Origin: SB21 sp964415295
Lineage (GTDB): Bacteria > CLD3 > SB21
Direction: 5' to 3'
Length of the DNA stretch: 64,000 nt
Assembly: GCA_964415295.1 (NCBI GenBank)
Contig: CAYPYN010000004.1
Span: 186,001 to 250,000 of the forward strand
Positions 7,451-15,113 of this stretch are shown here, piece by piece. Every line of letters starts with the position of its first letter. Positions within the stretch are counted from its first letter, which is position 1. The notes below the pieces were generated by a model, which saw only the letters and a list, made by a program, of their open reading frames with translations, made no database searches and was not told the origin of the DNA. The position numbers and the translations under genes are program-made.

Positions 7451-8907
7451 GCATTCCTTCCGGGCAATTGTTCCTGTCCGAATTTCATGGCTTCCCTTTC
7501 CATCAATCGCTCCAGTTCCCTGCGAGTATCCTGCGGCAAGGACGTTGGCTCATAACTTTTCAAGAGTTCCGCAACGCGACCGACCGCTCTTTGCTCAAGA
7601 GTCAACGATCCTTCTTCAACCCACCGGCCCTGATTGGCACGGTTGATCACTGTTCCCGGGAAGAAGTGCTCTTCTTTCAGGTATTTCCGGGTATGCTTCG
7701 AGATCAGCAAGTGTTCTTCCTTAAGTAATTCCTGGAAACGCGGCACGGACGGGAAGTCTTCCTTCGGAGTAATACCGTCCAGCATGCGGTAGATCATTCC
7801 GCACATTTCATTATCCATCACCATTTTCTCGATACTGATGCAGCTTTCAAAGTCGATCATGCCGGCGCCGGACATGTTATTTATCCCCGAAAGTGCTGCC
7901 AGAACTCCCCCGATACCTGACTCCAATCCGGCCTGCGCATCGAGGTCCTTGGCATCGGTCAGAGAGATATAAGCCTGTGTGGGAACTCCGAGGCATTTGC
8001 CGATCTCATTATAGGCGCAGTCGATCATCATGGTTTCGATGGCACCCATAGGCGTAGTTTCATAACGTACATCAAAGATCGCCGGCGATCCGCCGTACAG
8101 AACGGGTGTTCCCGGATTGGCCGACTGACTGATCACAATACCACTCAGCGTCTCCGCCGTGTGCTGAATAAGAGTTCCTACCAAAGTTACCGGCGCCGCA
8201 AATCCGGCCAAGGGCATGGCGATGAATTCTACCGGTATAGAATACTTCGCACAGTCGATCACGTTTTGCGAAGTCACATCGCTCCACTTCAAGGGAGACG
8301 TCGGACAGCACGAGAAAATGGCCAGCGGCTTTTCTTTGAGGTTTTTCGCAGAACCGCGAACAGCCACCAGCATGTTCTTCATCAGTTCAAAAGACTCAAT
8401 GGTAAAACAGCCTGTCACCACCGGTTTTTCAGAGAACAAGAGGCTAAGGAACAGACGGTAACTATCGGATACGCCTTCCGCCACATCTTCCGGGATCATA
8501 GCGGTACTTTGGGACGCGATATATCGCAATTGATCCACAACTTTGACATACTTAATGTAATCGGCGGTTCGCGGCCTCCGGAATTGCTTTGTTTCAGGAT
8601 CCAGATACATGAGCGCGGAGGAGCCGGGGGTGAAATGAACTTTATTTCCTGTAAAGTCATTTGTTTCTTTACCGGTCGAGCTAAAAAGTTGGAACGAGTG
8701 AGGCACGGCCGTCAACGCCTTCTCTATCAGGGCATGGTTGATCAGCATCCGTAAGCCGGTGGCATCTTTTTGCGCCCCGTGTTCCAATAACATGGAGACG
8801 ACTTTGTAGTTATGTATCTCCACGCCAACGGTAGATAATACCGTTTTAGCTTCATCAATGATTGACCGGATCAGTTCGTCGGTTAGAAATCGGACTTGGG
8901 GTCTCAT
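7447..8907 (-). CDS. MttB-superfamily corrinoid methyltransferase without pyrrolysine
   Basis: 486 residues, normal length for the trimethylamine methyltransferase (MttB) superfamily. Family features include PGSSALMYLD, the conserved barrel segments ending NMSGAGMIDFESCISIEKMVMDNEMC, and the C-terminal HTRKYLKEEHFFPGTVINR. The frame has no internal amber codon, so this is the non-pyrrolysine branch, whose characterised members (MtgB, MtpB, MtcB) demethylate quaternary amines such as glycine betaine, proline betaine and carnitine. It should move a methyl group from such a compound to Co(I) of the corrinoid protein. The substrate cannot be assigned. GAGGAAC precedes the ATG. It is the first gene of the operon, with a dyad regulatory site about 160 bp upstream. 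Confidence 0.9.
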   Translation of the reverse strand: MRPQVRFLTDELIRSIIDEAKTVLSTVGVEIHNYKVVSMLLEHGAQKDATGLRMLINHALIEKALTAVPHSFQLFSSTGKETNDFTGNKVHFTPGSSALMYLDPETKQFRRPRTADYIKYVKVVDQLRYIASQSTAMIPEDVAEGVSDSYRLFLSLLFSEKPVVTGCFTIESFELMKNMLVAVRGSAKNLKEKPLAIFSCCPTSPLKWSDVTSQNVIDCAKYSIPVEFIAMPLAGFAAPVTLVGTLIQHTAETLSGIVISQSANPGTPVLYGGSPAIFDVRYETTPMGAIETMMIDCAYNEIGKCLGVPTQAYISLTDAKDLDAQAGLESGIGGVLAALSGINNMSGAGMIDFESCISIEKMVMDNEMCGMIYRMLDGITPKEDFPSVPRFQELLKEEHLLISKHTRKYLKEEHFFPGTVINRANQGRWVEEGSLTLEQRAVGRVAELLKSYEPTSLPQDTRRELERLMEREAMKFGQEQLPGRNA

Positions 8908-9062
8908 AAATGTTCCTCAGATATTACAGGCCGAGTAAGACAGGTTTTGCTATGGCCGGGTTTTGGATACGGCCTAAATGACATTCCGGAGATTGGACAA
9001 GAAAGACCGGATAAAAAGAGAAAAGTGCTTTGAAAAAATACGGATGAGAAGTGATTGAATCA

Positions 9063-9083
9063 ATGACTTTGGTCATGTTTTGC
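9063..9083 (-). promoter_or_regulatory. Fnr/Crp-type dyad ATGAC-N4-GTCAT with flanking GTTTTGC
   Basis: A 5-4-5 inverted repeat (spacer TTTG) is followed on the plus side by GTTTTGC. On the minus strand a -10-like TATTTT at 9040-9035 places a start near 9028, so the dyad would be centred at about -41.5, the class II activator position. This promoter would serve the MttB operon with a leader of ~120 bases. The same site occurs at 42546-42566. The plus-strand gene at 9205 could also be affected. Confidence 0.6.
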
Positions 9084-9204
9084 GAATTATAGACTATCAT
9101 GATTCAGGACAGAAACTTCGAAGAAAACCAAGATCGGCCGGTATTCCCATTGAAAAAATTCAAAGAGCTTATTAACTTACTCATAAAATAATGGAGCCGC
9201 CTTC

Positions 9205-9612
9205 ATGACCAAAGAGAAAAAAGAATTCATCAGCTACGTGTTCCTGCTGGGCGTCGCTTTACTGATCGGACTGTACGGCCTTTACAGGTCAGGCCATCGA
9301 ATCTACTTGTTAAGCATCTGCTCCGCTGAAGGACATGCTTCCATCACGAACCAACCGACCAGAAAAGATTATTTGGAGAGAAATGTTGAATATGCATTTT
9401 CTTTCAACGGACAACAGTTTAATGTATCGCGAATGGTTCCTTTTGGGGTCAGTGCCCGGCAGGGAGAAGTAGTCGGGATCTATTTTGATCCTCTCGATCC
9501 TGAAAACTCATATATCAGCGGAGAAATGATATCCGGATTTATCGTGGACCTTTTTGTAATTTTGCTCGGAGGCGGACTATTCTGGCTGATACGTTGGATC
9601 AAAAGCCCATGA
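9205..9612 (+). CDS. DUF3592-like membrane protein
   Basis: 135 residues with a hydrophobic segment at each end (about 10-27 and 110-130) and a soluble domain between them. The middle part, VEYAFSFNGQQFNVSRMVPFG..ARQGEVVGIYFDPLDPENS, has the strand pattern and the YDP-x-x-P-x-x-S ending typical of DUF3592. Proteins of this type are of unknown function. TGGAGCC precedes the ATG. It is transcribed away from the methyltransferase operon and is convergent with the reductase/aldolase pair, so it is probably independent of both. Confidence 0.7.
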   Translation: MTKEKKEFISYVFLLGVALLIGLYGLYRSGHRIYLLSICSAEGHASITNQPTRKDYLERNVEYAFSFNGQQFNVSRMVPFGVSARQGEVVGIYFDPLDPENSYISGEMISGFIVDLFVILLGGGLFWLIRWIKSP

Positions 9613-9682
9613 TGGTCCAAAAAACAGAAGGATCAGGGAATAAAGCCACCCATCGGATCTAACACAGAGAGCTAGCGGTTAA

Positions 9683-10627
9683 CTATTGTTCATATAAGGA
9701 TAAGATTTTTCGGGAGATCTCAGCGGTAACGGGAACCGGAACGTCAAGTTCCGCAGCCATGCGAATGATCGTCATACCGAAGATATCGCCTTCATTCCTC
9801 CCTTTTTCCTGAGCCAGATCTCGTTGGTAGGACGTAACGGCATCCGGCGGCAGTTTCCCCCCGCGGTCGGTCAATTCGGCAACCATGTTCTTGTCAAACG
9901 CATACCCTTTCCTTATACCGATTTCCACGATCTCATTCATGATATCCATCACCAGCTTTTTCAATTCGTCGCTCTCATAGACCTGACGTATCGTTTTTCG
10001 CGCATACGCCGTCACCAGGGCATAAGATGCAACGAACATATATTTGTCCCAGATCACCGGATACGGATCAGGTTTAAACTGAAACCGGATACCTGGAGTG
10101 GTTTTCAGGAAATCGAATACGTCCTGACCGATAGTTCCCGGGAACCTGGGATCATTGCCAAAGACCACCATGTCGTTGTGCAGATGTTTGATGGTTCCAG
10201 GCTCTTTGACAAACGCATTCATGTACACGCATCCGGGCAATATATAACCCACGTCTATGACTTTTCGCATACGTTCATAAATATCCACGCCGTTGAGGAT
10301 TGGAATGACAATACTGCGGCCGTGCAGTCTCGGCTTCAACTGACCGCATGAGGATTCAAGGTCATAACTTTTAACACAGAGAAAACACAGATCGATTTCC
10401 GGAATCCTGGACAGATCGTCCGTTACCAACGACGGTCTGGTTACCACTCTTTCGTTCTCTGTTTCAAGTATCAAACCGCCGCGCTCGATTGCCTCCTTAT
10501 GAGAACCGCGCGCAACAAAGTAAACCTCCGGATCCTGGTTTTCTTTGGCCGCTTCGAGCAACCGGCTTCCGATAAAGCCGCCGATGCCGCCAATACCGAA
10601 AATGCAAATGTTACGTATTTGAATCAT
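9683..10627 (-). CDS. 2-dehydropantoate 2-reductase family protein (PanE/ApbA)
   Basis: 314 residues. The N-terminal Rossmann motif IFGIGGIGGFIGSRL binds NADP(H), and LCFLCVKSYD and PILNGVDIYERM are the family motifs that follow. The C-terminal helical domain includes the Lys of DKYMFVASYALVTA and the SYQRDLAQEKGRNEGD segment (usual form S-M-x-x-D-x-x-x-G-R-x-T-E). Several members reduce 2-oxo acids other than ketopantoate, so the role in pantothenate synthesis is possible but not proven. CGGAGC precedes the ATG. It follows the aldolase gene by 14 bp on the same strand, so the two probably act on related 2-oxo acids. Confidence 0.85.
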   Translation of the reverse strand: MIQIRNICIFGIGGIGGFIGSRLLEAAKENQDPEVYFVARGSHKEAIERGGLILETENERVVTRPSLVTDDLSRIPEIDLCFLCVKSYDLESSCGQLKPRLHGRSIVIPILNGVDIYERMRKVIDVGYILPGCVYMNAFVKEPGTIKHLHNDMVVFGNDPRFPGTIGQDVFDFLKTTPGIRFQFKPDPYPVIWDKYMFVASYALVTAYARKTIRQVYESDELKKLVMDIMNEIVEIGIRKGYAFDKNMVAELTDRGGKLPPDAVTSYQRDLAQEKGRNEGDIFGMTIIRMAAELDVPVPVTAEISRKILSLYEQ

Positions 10628-10641
10628 GGAAAGCTCCGATA

Positions 10642-11520
10642 TCAGGACATCGCCAATTGGAGAAGGCCATGTAATTCCATTTTCACCTGGTCGTTTACTT
10701 TGATGAGCGGGCGTCTGGGTTCGCCCCCGAAATAGCCGGCCAATTCCATGGCCGCCTTGAGGCCGGCCACACCGTACTTGGACGTAACGGCATGAGAAAG
10801 CGGATTGATATTGAATTGTATCTGCCGTGCCTGATTGATGCGGGATTCCCCCAACAGTTCAAATAGCCTGACGCAAGGTTCGGGAATCACATTCGCCACA
10901 GCCAATATTCCGCCGGCCGCTCCGAGACTCAAGGCCGGAAGCAACACGGGCGCACTCCCGACAAACATGGTAAATTTTTTAGGCGTAAACGCCACCAGAT
11001 CGGCAAAGAGCGTCATGTCACCGGAACTATCCTTCATACCGATAATATTCGGATGTTCGGCCAACCGCGCAACGGTTGAAGCCTGCAGACTCACGCCGGT
11101 GAATTGCGGGACGCTGTAGAGCAGGATCGGTATTTTGCTCGCATCGGCTACGCTTGTATAATGAAAGAACATCGCTTCTTGTGTTACCGCCGATTTGAAG
11201 AACGACGGCGTGATCACGAGCGCACAATCCGCTCCGCCGTCGGCCGCCATCCTGACCATTCGGATCGTTTCTCTGGTTGATTCTGTCCCAGCCCCGACCA
11301 TCATGATCTTACCGGACGGTATGACGCTTCTGGCGGCCTCAATGACGGTTCGTCTTTCATTTTCATGAAGCATCACGGCTTCTCCATTGGAGCCCAAGAT
11401 CAGGTAGCCGGACAATTTGGTCTTATTCCACTTTTGCAGATTTTCTTTCAGTTTATCGATAGCCAATTCGTCATTGACAAACGGCGTTGGAACCGGCGGC
11501 AGGATTCCTTCAAGTTTCAT
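10642..11520 (-). CDS. DapA/HOGA-family class I aldolase, closest in pattern to 4-hydroxy-2-oxoglutarate aldolase
   Basis: 292 residues, the normal length of the dihydrodipicolinate synthase/N-acetylneuraminate lyase family. The Schiff-base lysine is in IIGMKDSSGD and the catalytic tyrosine in ILLYSVPQFTG. The segment GSNGEAVMLHENER replaces the GTTGE of true DapA and matches the GSNGE form that I recall in the HOGA1 group, as do AGTESTRETI and the C-terminal SKYGVAGLKAAMELAGYFGGEPRRPL. It probably cleaves or makes a 4-hydroxy-2-oxo acid to give pyruvate and an aldehyde acid. AAGGAG precedes the ATG. The PanE-like gene follows in the same unit. Confidence 0.85.
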   Translation of the reverse strand: MKLEGILPPVPTPFVNDELAIDKLKENLQKWNKTKLSGYLILGSNGEAVMLHENERRTVIEAARSVIPSGKIMMVGAGTESTRETIRMVRMAADGGADCALVITPSFFKSAVTQEAMFFHYTSVADASKIPILLYSVPQFTGVSLQASTVARLAEHPNIIGMKDSSGDMTLFADLVAFTPKKFTMFVGSAPVLLPALSLGAAGGILAVANVIPEPCVRLFELLGESRINQARQIQFNINPLSHAVTSKYGVAGLKAAMELAGYFGGEPRRPLIKVNDQVKMELHGLLQLAMS

Positions 11521-11611
11521 GACAGCTCCTTATCTTAATATTCGTACATACGCGCAAAACTTAATACCGGCGTGATAGAATTGTCAATGAGTTTATTTTC
11601 TGCCGCAAAAG

Positions 11612-11645
11612 AAAAAACCCGCAGGATCTTACTGCGGGTTTTCTT
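11612..11645 (-). terminator. Rho-independent terminator of the helicase gene
   Basis: AAACCCGCAG and CTGCGGGTTT pair around a 7-base loop, with A-rich and T-rich flanks on both sides. It follows the stop of the minus-strand helicase and separates it from the aldolase promoter. Confidence 0.85.
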
Positions 11646-11663
11646 ATTACATGACTTTGGAGA

Positions 11664-12911
11664 TCATCTCCCCCTTCGGCCGAACCACTTTTTACGGCTG
11701 GCTTTGAGCGAACCGTACGATTTCACAGTTACAACGCTTTTTGACACTTCCTCGGCATGTTTTTTCGGACCGACATGCTTGAGCGGAAACGGGTGATTCT
11801 CAATGACAGGGATGTCTTTGCCAATCAAACGGTTGATGCTCCTCAGATTGGCTTTTTCTTCCTCGTCACAAAAGGATAAAGCCGTTCCTGCGAGCCCCGC
11901 ACGCCCTGTGCGCCCGATCCTGTGAACATACGTCTCGGCCACATCCGGCAGATCGTAATTGATCACATGCGACAGACTTTCTACGTCGATCCCCCGCGCC
12001 GCGATATCCGTCGCCACGAGTACGCGCAGTTTTTTCATTTTGAAATTATTCAACGCACGCTGCCGTGCATTCTGGGACTTATTCCCGTGAATGGATTCGG
12101 CATGAATGCGCGCCCGCACCAGTTCCTTGGTGATCCGCTCAGCGCCGTGCTTCGTTCTCGAAAACACCAGCACCGACTCGAGGGCCGGATCATTCAGCAA
12201 ATGAATAAGCAGCGAGCGCTTGTCGGTTTTGGCTACGAAGTAGACAAACTGGTTAATGGTATCCACGGTCGATGAGATCGGGTCCACGGCTATCTTGACG
12301 GGATCGGTGAGGATCGTATGGGCCAGGCGCTGAATTTCCGTCGGCATCGTGGCCGAGAAGAAGAGCGTCTGACGTTTTGATGGCAACTTCGCAACGATCT
12401 TATTCACATCGGCAATAAATCCCATGTCGAGCATCCGGTCGGCCTCATCCAAAACGAATATTTCGATATGCTGCAAATGTACGAGCCGTTGATGCATGAG
12501 ATCGAGCAGTCGTCCCGGCGTGGCGACTAAAATGTCCACACCGCTGCGCAGGGCCGTGGTCTGCGCGTGTTGAGAAACGCCTCCGAAAATAACGGCGTGA
12601 CGCAGTCCTGCATGCCGTCCATACGCGGAGAAACTTTCTCCGATCTGCACGGCAAGTTCACGGGTTGGCGTGAGTATCAGGGATCGGATCGTTCGATGCT
12701 TTTCGCTATGGGGCTTATCGTGCAGCATCTGGATAATTGGCAGCGCAAAGGCGGCCGTTTTACCCGTACCGGTCTGCGCACAGCCCAGCAGGTCTTTTTT
12801 CTGAAGGATAACAGGAATCGCCTGTTCCTGTATCGGCGTAGGCTTTTCGTATCCTTCGGCGTGCAGAGCCTTGAGAATGGGCTCAATGATGTTCAGTTTC
12901 TTAAATGGCAT
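11664..12911 (-). CDS. rhlE: DEAD-box ATP-dependent RNA helicase, RhlE-like
   Basis: 415 residues. All helicase motifs are visible in order: the Q motif PTPIQEQAIPVIL, motif I GCAQTGTGKTAAF, PTRELAVQI, motif II DEADRMLD, motif III SATMPTEI, LVFSRTKHGAERI, LVATDIAARGIDV and motif VI HRIGRTGRAG. The tail is short and basic (SRKKWFGRRGR), as in RhlE-type proteins. It unwinds RNA in the cytoplasm, typically in ribosome assembly or RNA decay at low temperature. The ribosome-binding site is weak (AGAAAAG). A 313-bp region upstream contains a strong hairpin that may belong to the 5' leader. Confidence 0.93.
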   Translation of the reverse strand: MPFKKLNIIEPILKALHAEGYEKPTPIQEQAIPVILQKKDLLGCAQTGTGKTAAFALPIIQMLHDKPHSEKHRTIRSLILTPTRELAVQIGESFSAYGRHAGLRHAVIFGGVSQHAQTTALRSGVDILVATPGRLLDLMHQRLVHLQHIEIFVLDEADRMLDMGFIADVNKIVAKLPSKRQTLFFSATMPTEIQRLAHTILTDPVKIAVDPISSTVDTINQFVYFVAKTDKRSLLIHLLNDPALESVLVFSRTKHGAERITKELVRARIHAESIHGNKSQNARQRALNNFKMKKLRVLVATDIAARGIDVESLSHVINYDLPDVAETYVHRIGRTGRAGLAGTALSFCDEEEKANLRSINRLIGKDIPVIENHPFPLKHVGPKKHAEEVSKSVVTVKSYGSLKASRKKWFGRRGR

Positions 12912-13224
12912 TAATTACTTTTCTTTCTTTATGAACAAACAGCAGGAAATTTTCGTACCGTGTTCAGATGATCTACCGTTTCTCAAATGACACCGATCCC
13001 TCAGCCAACAAGCTACACCCGCCCGGAAGGCGAGGTGGATGTTGCCGATTGTTTAAATAATCAGAAATCAAAAATAGAAAAACAGTAACTGGTGAGTACC
13101 CTTGCAGAACGCAGGGCTTCAAAAGGCTTGAAGGAACCGGAACGAAAGGAACTCGATTGATTAATATGGGTGCAACGTAGGACATTCTCAGCCTAATAGC
13201 AAGCTTTATTAATCGAAATTCATT
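12912..13224 (-). other. Intergenic region with a structured element, possible leader of the helicase gene
   Basis: No convincing gene is seen; a 70-codon minus-strand frame (12973-13185) has no ribosome-binding site or recognisable motif. On the minus strand, positions 13045 to 13006 can fold into a long hairpin: CAACA/TGTTG at the base, then CACC/GGTG and CGCC/GGCG around loop TTCCG, with one bulged T. This GC-rich island sits in AT-rich DNA. A long folded leader would be in keeping with cold-regulated helicase genes, but no known RNA family is recognised. Confidence 0.4.
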
Positions 13225-13566
13225 TTATTGTTTGAACTCTACTAAGGCCTTCTCTACCGAATCACACTGACGGAATACGCTATTCAGGTGCGTCATATCG
13301 ATGACCTCTTTGGCTTTGCCGTGCACGTGAACCAGTATCAGGTCGCCGCCGCTTCTTCTCAGCGTGATCATGCTGGCAATCAGTATCCCCAGCCCGGCGC
13401 TGTTGAGCCACTCGAGGGATTGCATATCGACCACGATGCGAATGATGCCTTTTCCGGCTAATTCCTTCACACGCTCATGGATCCTAAAAGTCTCTTCACC
13501 TCCCATCATCTTCCCTCCGATCGTAAAAAAGGCCATGTCGGATTCGATCCTCTCTTCGATTTTCAT
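13225..13566 (-). CDS. STAS-domain anti-sigma factor antagonist
   Basis: 113 residues, a single STAS domain. The loop WLNSAGLGIL carries Ser56 at the position phosphorylated in SpoIIAA/RsbV-type antagonists. Such proteins bind and release a kinase-type anti-sigma factor, or act in partner-switching systems that control secretion and polysaccharide synthesis. No anti-sigma kinase or PP2C phosphatase is present in this window, so its partner lies elsewhere. GGAGC precedes the ATG. It is 28 bp downstream of the MFS gene and probably co-transcribed with it. Confidence 0.85.
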   Translation of the reverse strand: MKIEERIESDMAFFTIGGKMMGGEETFRIHERVKELAGKGIIRIVVDMQSLEWLNSAGLGILIASMITLRRSGGDLILVHVHGKAKEVIDMTHLNSVFRQCDSVEKALVEFKQ

Positions 13567-13594
13567 CGCTCCTCCAATTTAAGAATGAAAAAAG

Positions 13595-14848
13595 TCATGC
13601 TTCTATTTTTGTTCCTTTTGTCTCCGGAAATACCCATATCCACGCTCCCGTAAGAAGTGCGAATAGGGCGGCCAGGGATATACCGCCGCTTAATCCGTAT
13701 CTTTCAGCGATCATAGCGATGATCACAGGTGTAAAGAATTGTGCGCCTCGGGCGAGATTGAACGCCGAACCCATGGCCGTACTGCGGATGGCCGTTGGAA
13801 ATAGTTCTGCAAAAAGCGGCCCGTAGCCGCTGAACATACCCGTGCCAAAACCAACAAGGAACATAAAAGTGAGAATCACCGGAGGATATTGATGAACGGC
13901 GTCCCACATCAAAGTGATCATCACCAGACCCACGGCCATGATAACCGAGTACAACGTGTAAGCCGGACGGCGTCCAAAACGATCCGCAAAAAAGCCGAAC
14001 GTCAGATAACCCAGCAAGCCGCCTGCCTGCGTGACCAGCATCCAGCCGGCGGATTTCACCAGAGTGAATTGCCTCTGCTGGTGCAAGTATCCCGGCAGCC
14101 AGGAATAGGTGAACCAATAGGCGGACATATCGAAAACGGCCAGAATGAGACACTTGATGAACAAAGTCCGCTGCCCCTTATGGAATATACTTAAGAAACC
14201 GTCCCATGGGCGGGCCGCACGTACTTCGGTGTCGGACAATTTACGCCTTTCCTCCCAGACATCGGATTCCGGCAACCGTTTCCGGATAAATATGACCAAC
14301 AATGCCGGCAAAATGGAGATGTAGAAGCTCATTCTCCATCCGATGAGCGGTGCCACAAACCCGCCGATGATCGAAGCCAGCACAATGCCGATCGGAGCTC
14401 CGGTCTGCATAAATGCACCATACCGGCCACGCACTTTAGCGTGAAATATTTCCCCGACGTACGTTTGACCGGTCGCCCATTCTCCGCCAACCCCCAGTCC
14501 GGTAATTATACGAAAGAACAGCAATGATTCTACAGATGAAGACATGCCGCACAAGAATGTTCCGATGCTGTATGTCAATATGGTCCATTGAAGAACGGCC
14601 TTCCGTCCATAGCGATCGGATAAAATCCCGAATAATACTCCTCCCACAGCCGTTGCCGCCAGCGACGCACCGAGGATGTAACTCAGATCCAGATTGGATA
14701 ATTGCAGTTCGTGCCCGATGGGAATGAGAAGAAAAGAAAAAAGAATCAGATCGTAGAAATCGAACACCCATCCGGCCCAACTCATCATGAGAATCTCATA
14801 GTGCTTCCGGGAGGGCTTTTCGTATTCGTTTAGGAATGAAGGATTCAT
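13595..14848 (-). CDS. MFS transporter, metabolite:proton symporter type
   Basis: 417 residues from the chosen ATG at 14848, which has GGGAAG eight bases upstream; an earlier in-frame start 22 codons before has no such site. About 12 membrane segments are present. The loop GILSDRYGRKAVL is the classical MFS motif between helices 2 and 3, repeated as GFFADRFGRRPAY in the second half, and RIITGLGVGGEWATG is typical of the sugar/carboxylate symporters (NanT, ShiA, metabolite:H+ families). The substrate is probably an organic acid or sugar acid but is not determined. The STAS protein gene follows in the same unit. Confidence 0.87.
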   Translation of the reverse strand: MNPSFLNEYEKPSRKHYEILMMSWAGWVFDFYDLILFSFLLIPIGHELQLSNLDLSYILGASLAATAVGGVLFGILSDRYGRKAVLQWTILTYSIGTFLCGMSSSVESLLFFRIITGLGVGGEWATGQTYVGEIFHAKVRGRYGAFMQTGAPIGIVLASIIGGFVAPLIGWRMSFYISILPALLVIFIRKRLPESDVWEERRKLSDTEVRAARPWDGFLSIFHKGQRTLFIKCLILAVFDMSAYWFTYSWLPGYLHQQRQFTLVKSAGWMLVTQAGGLLGYLTFGFFADRFGRRPAYTLYSVIMAVGLVMITLMWDAVHQYPPVILTFMFLVGFGTGMFSGYGPLFAELFPTAIRSTAMGSAFNLARGAQFFTPVIIAMIAERYGLSGGISLAALFALLTGAWIWVFPETKGTKIEA

Positions 14849-15017
14849 ACAAGCTTCCCACTTACAGGCAAGAACTGTGCTTGCCGGATGTGCATCGGCA
14901 GGCGGAAGGAGCACGAATAGTGTATAAAGTTAAGCAACGAAAAAGAATTTGTCAACAGCTTGCCAAAAGGACTTTCGAACAAAGAAACGACAAACTGTTA
15001 GATTCGGCTGAAGACTA

Positions 15018-15047
15018 TTGACAAAAGCGCGTCAAAAGACTTATATT
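15018..15047 (+). promoter_or_regulatory. Promoter of the propeller histidine kinase
   Basis: TTGACA (15018-15023), an 18-bp spacer and TATATT (15042-15047) lie ~67 bp before the ATG. The match to a housekeeping sigma factor is good. Confidence 0.65.
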
Positions 15048-15113
15048 TGACTTGAGTTTAATACGTATCTGCGCGTTTCATAACATCCCGCTAAACCATT
15101 TGATCGTAACATC

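Noticed and set aside
7447..8907. Pyrrolysine-containing MttB
   Set aside because: The frame is complete at 486 codons without an in-frame TAG, and no pyl genes are seen in the window.
8908..9204. Possible cobalamin or SAM riboswitch upstream of the MttB operon
   Set aside because: I looked on the minus strand for a B12 box and for SAM-I type conserved cores and saw neither. The only clear feature is the ATGAC-N4-GTCAT dyad.
12973..13185. 70-codon minus-strand frame upstream of the helicase
   Set aside because: No ribosome-binding site, no known motif, and the region folds as RNA; treated as non-coding leader.
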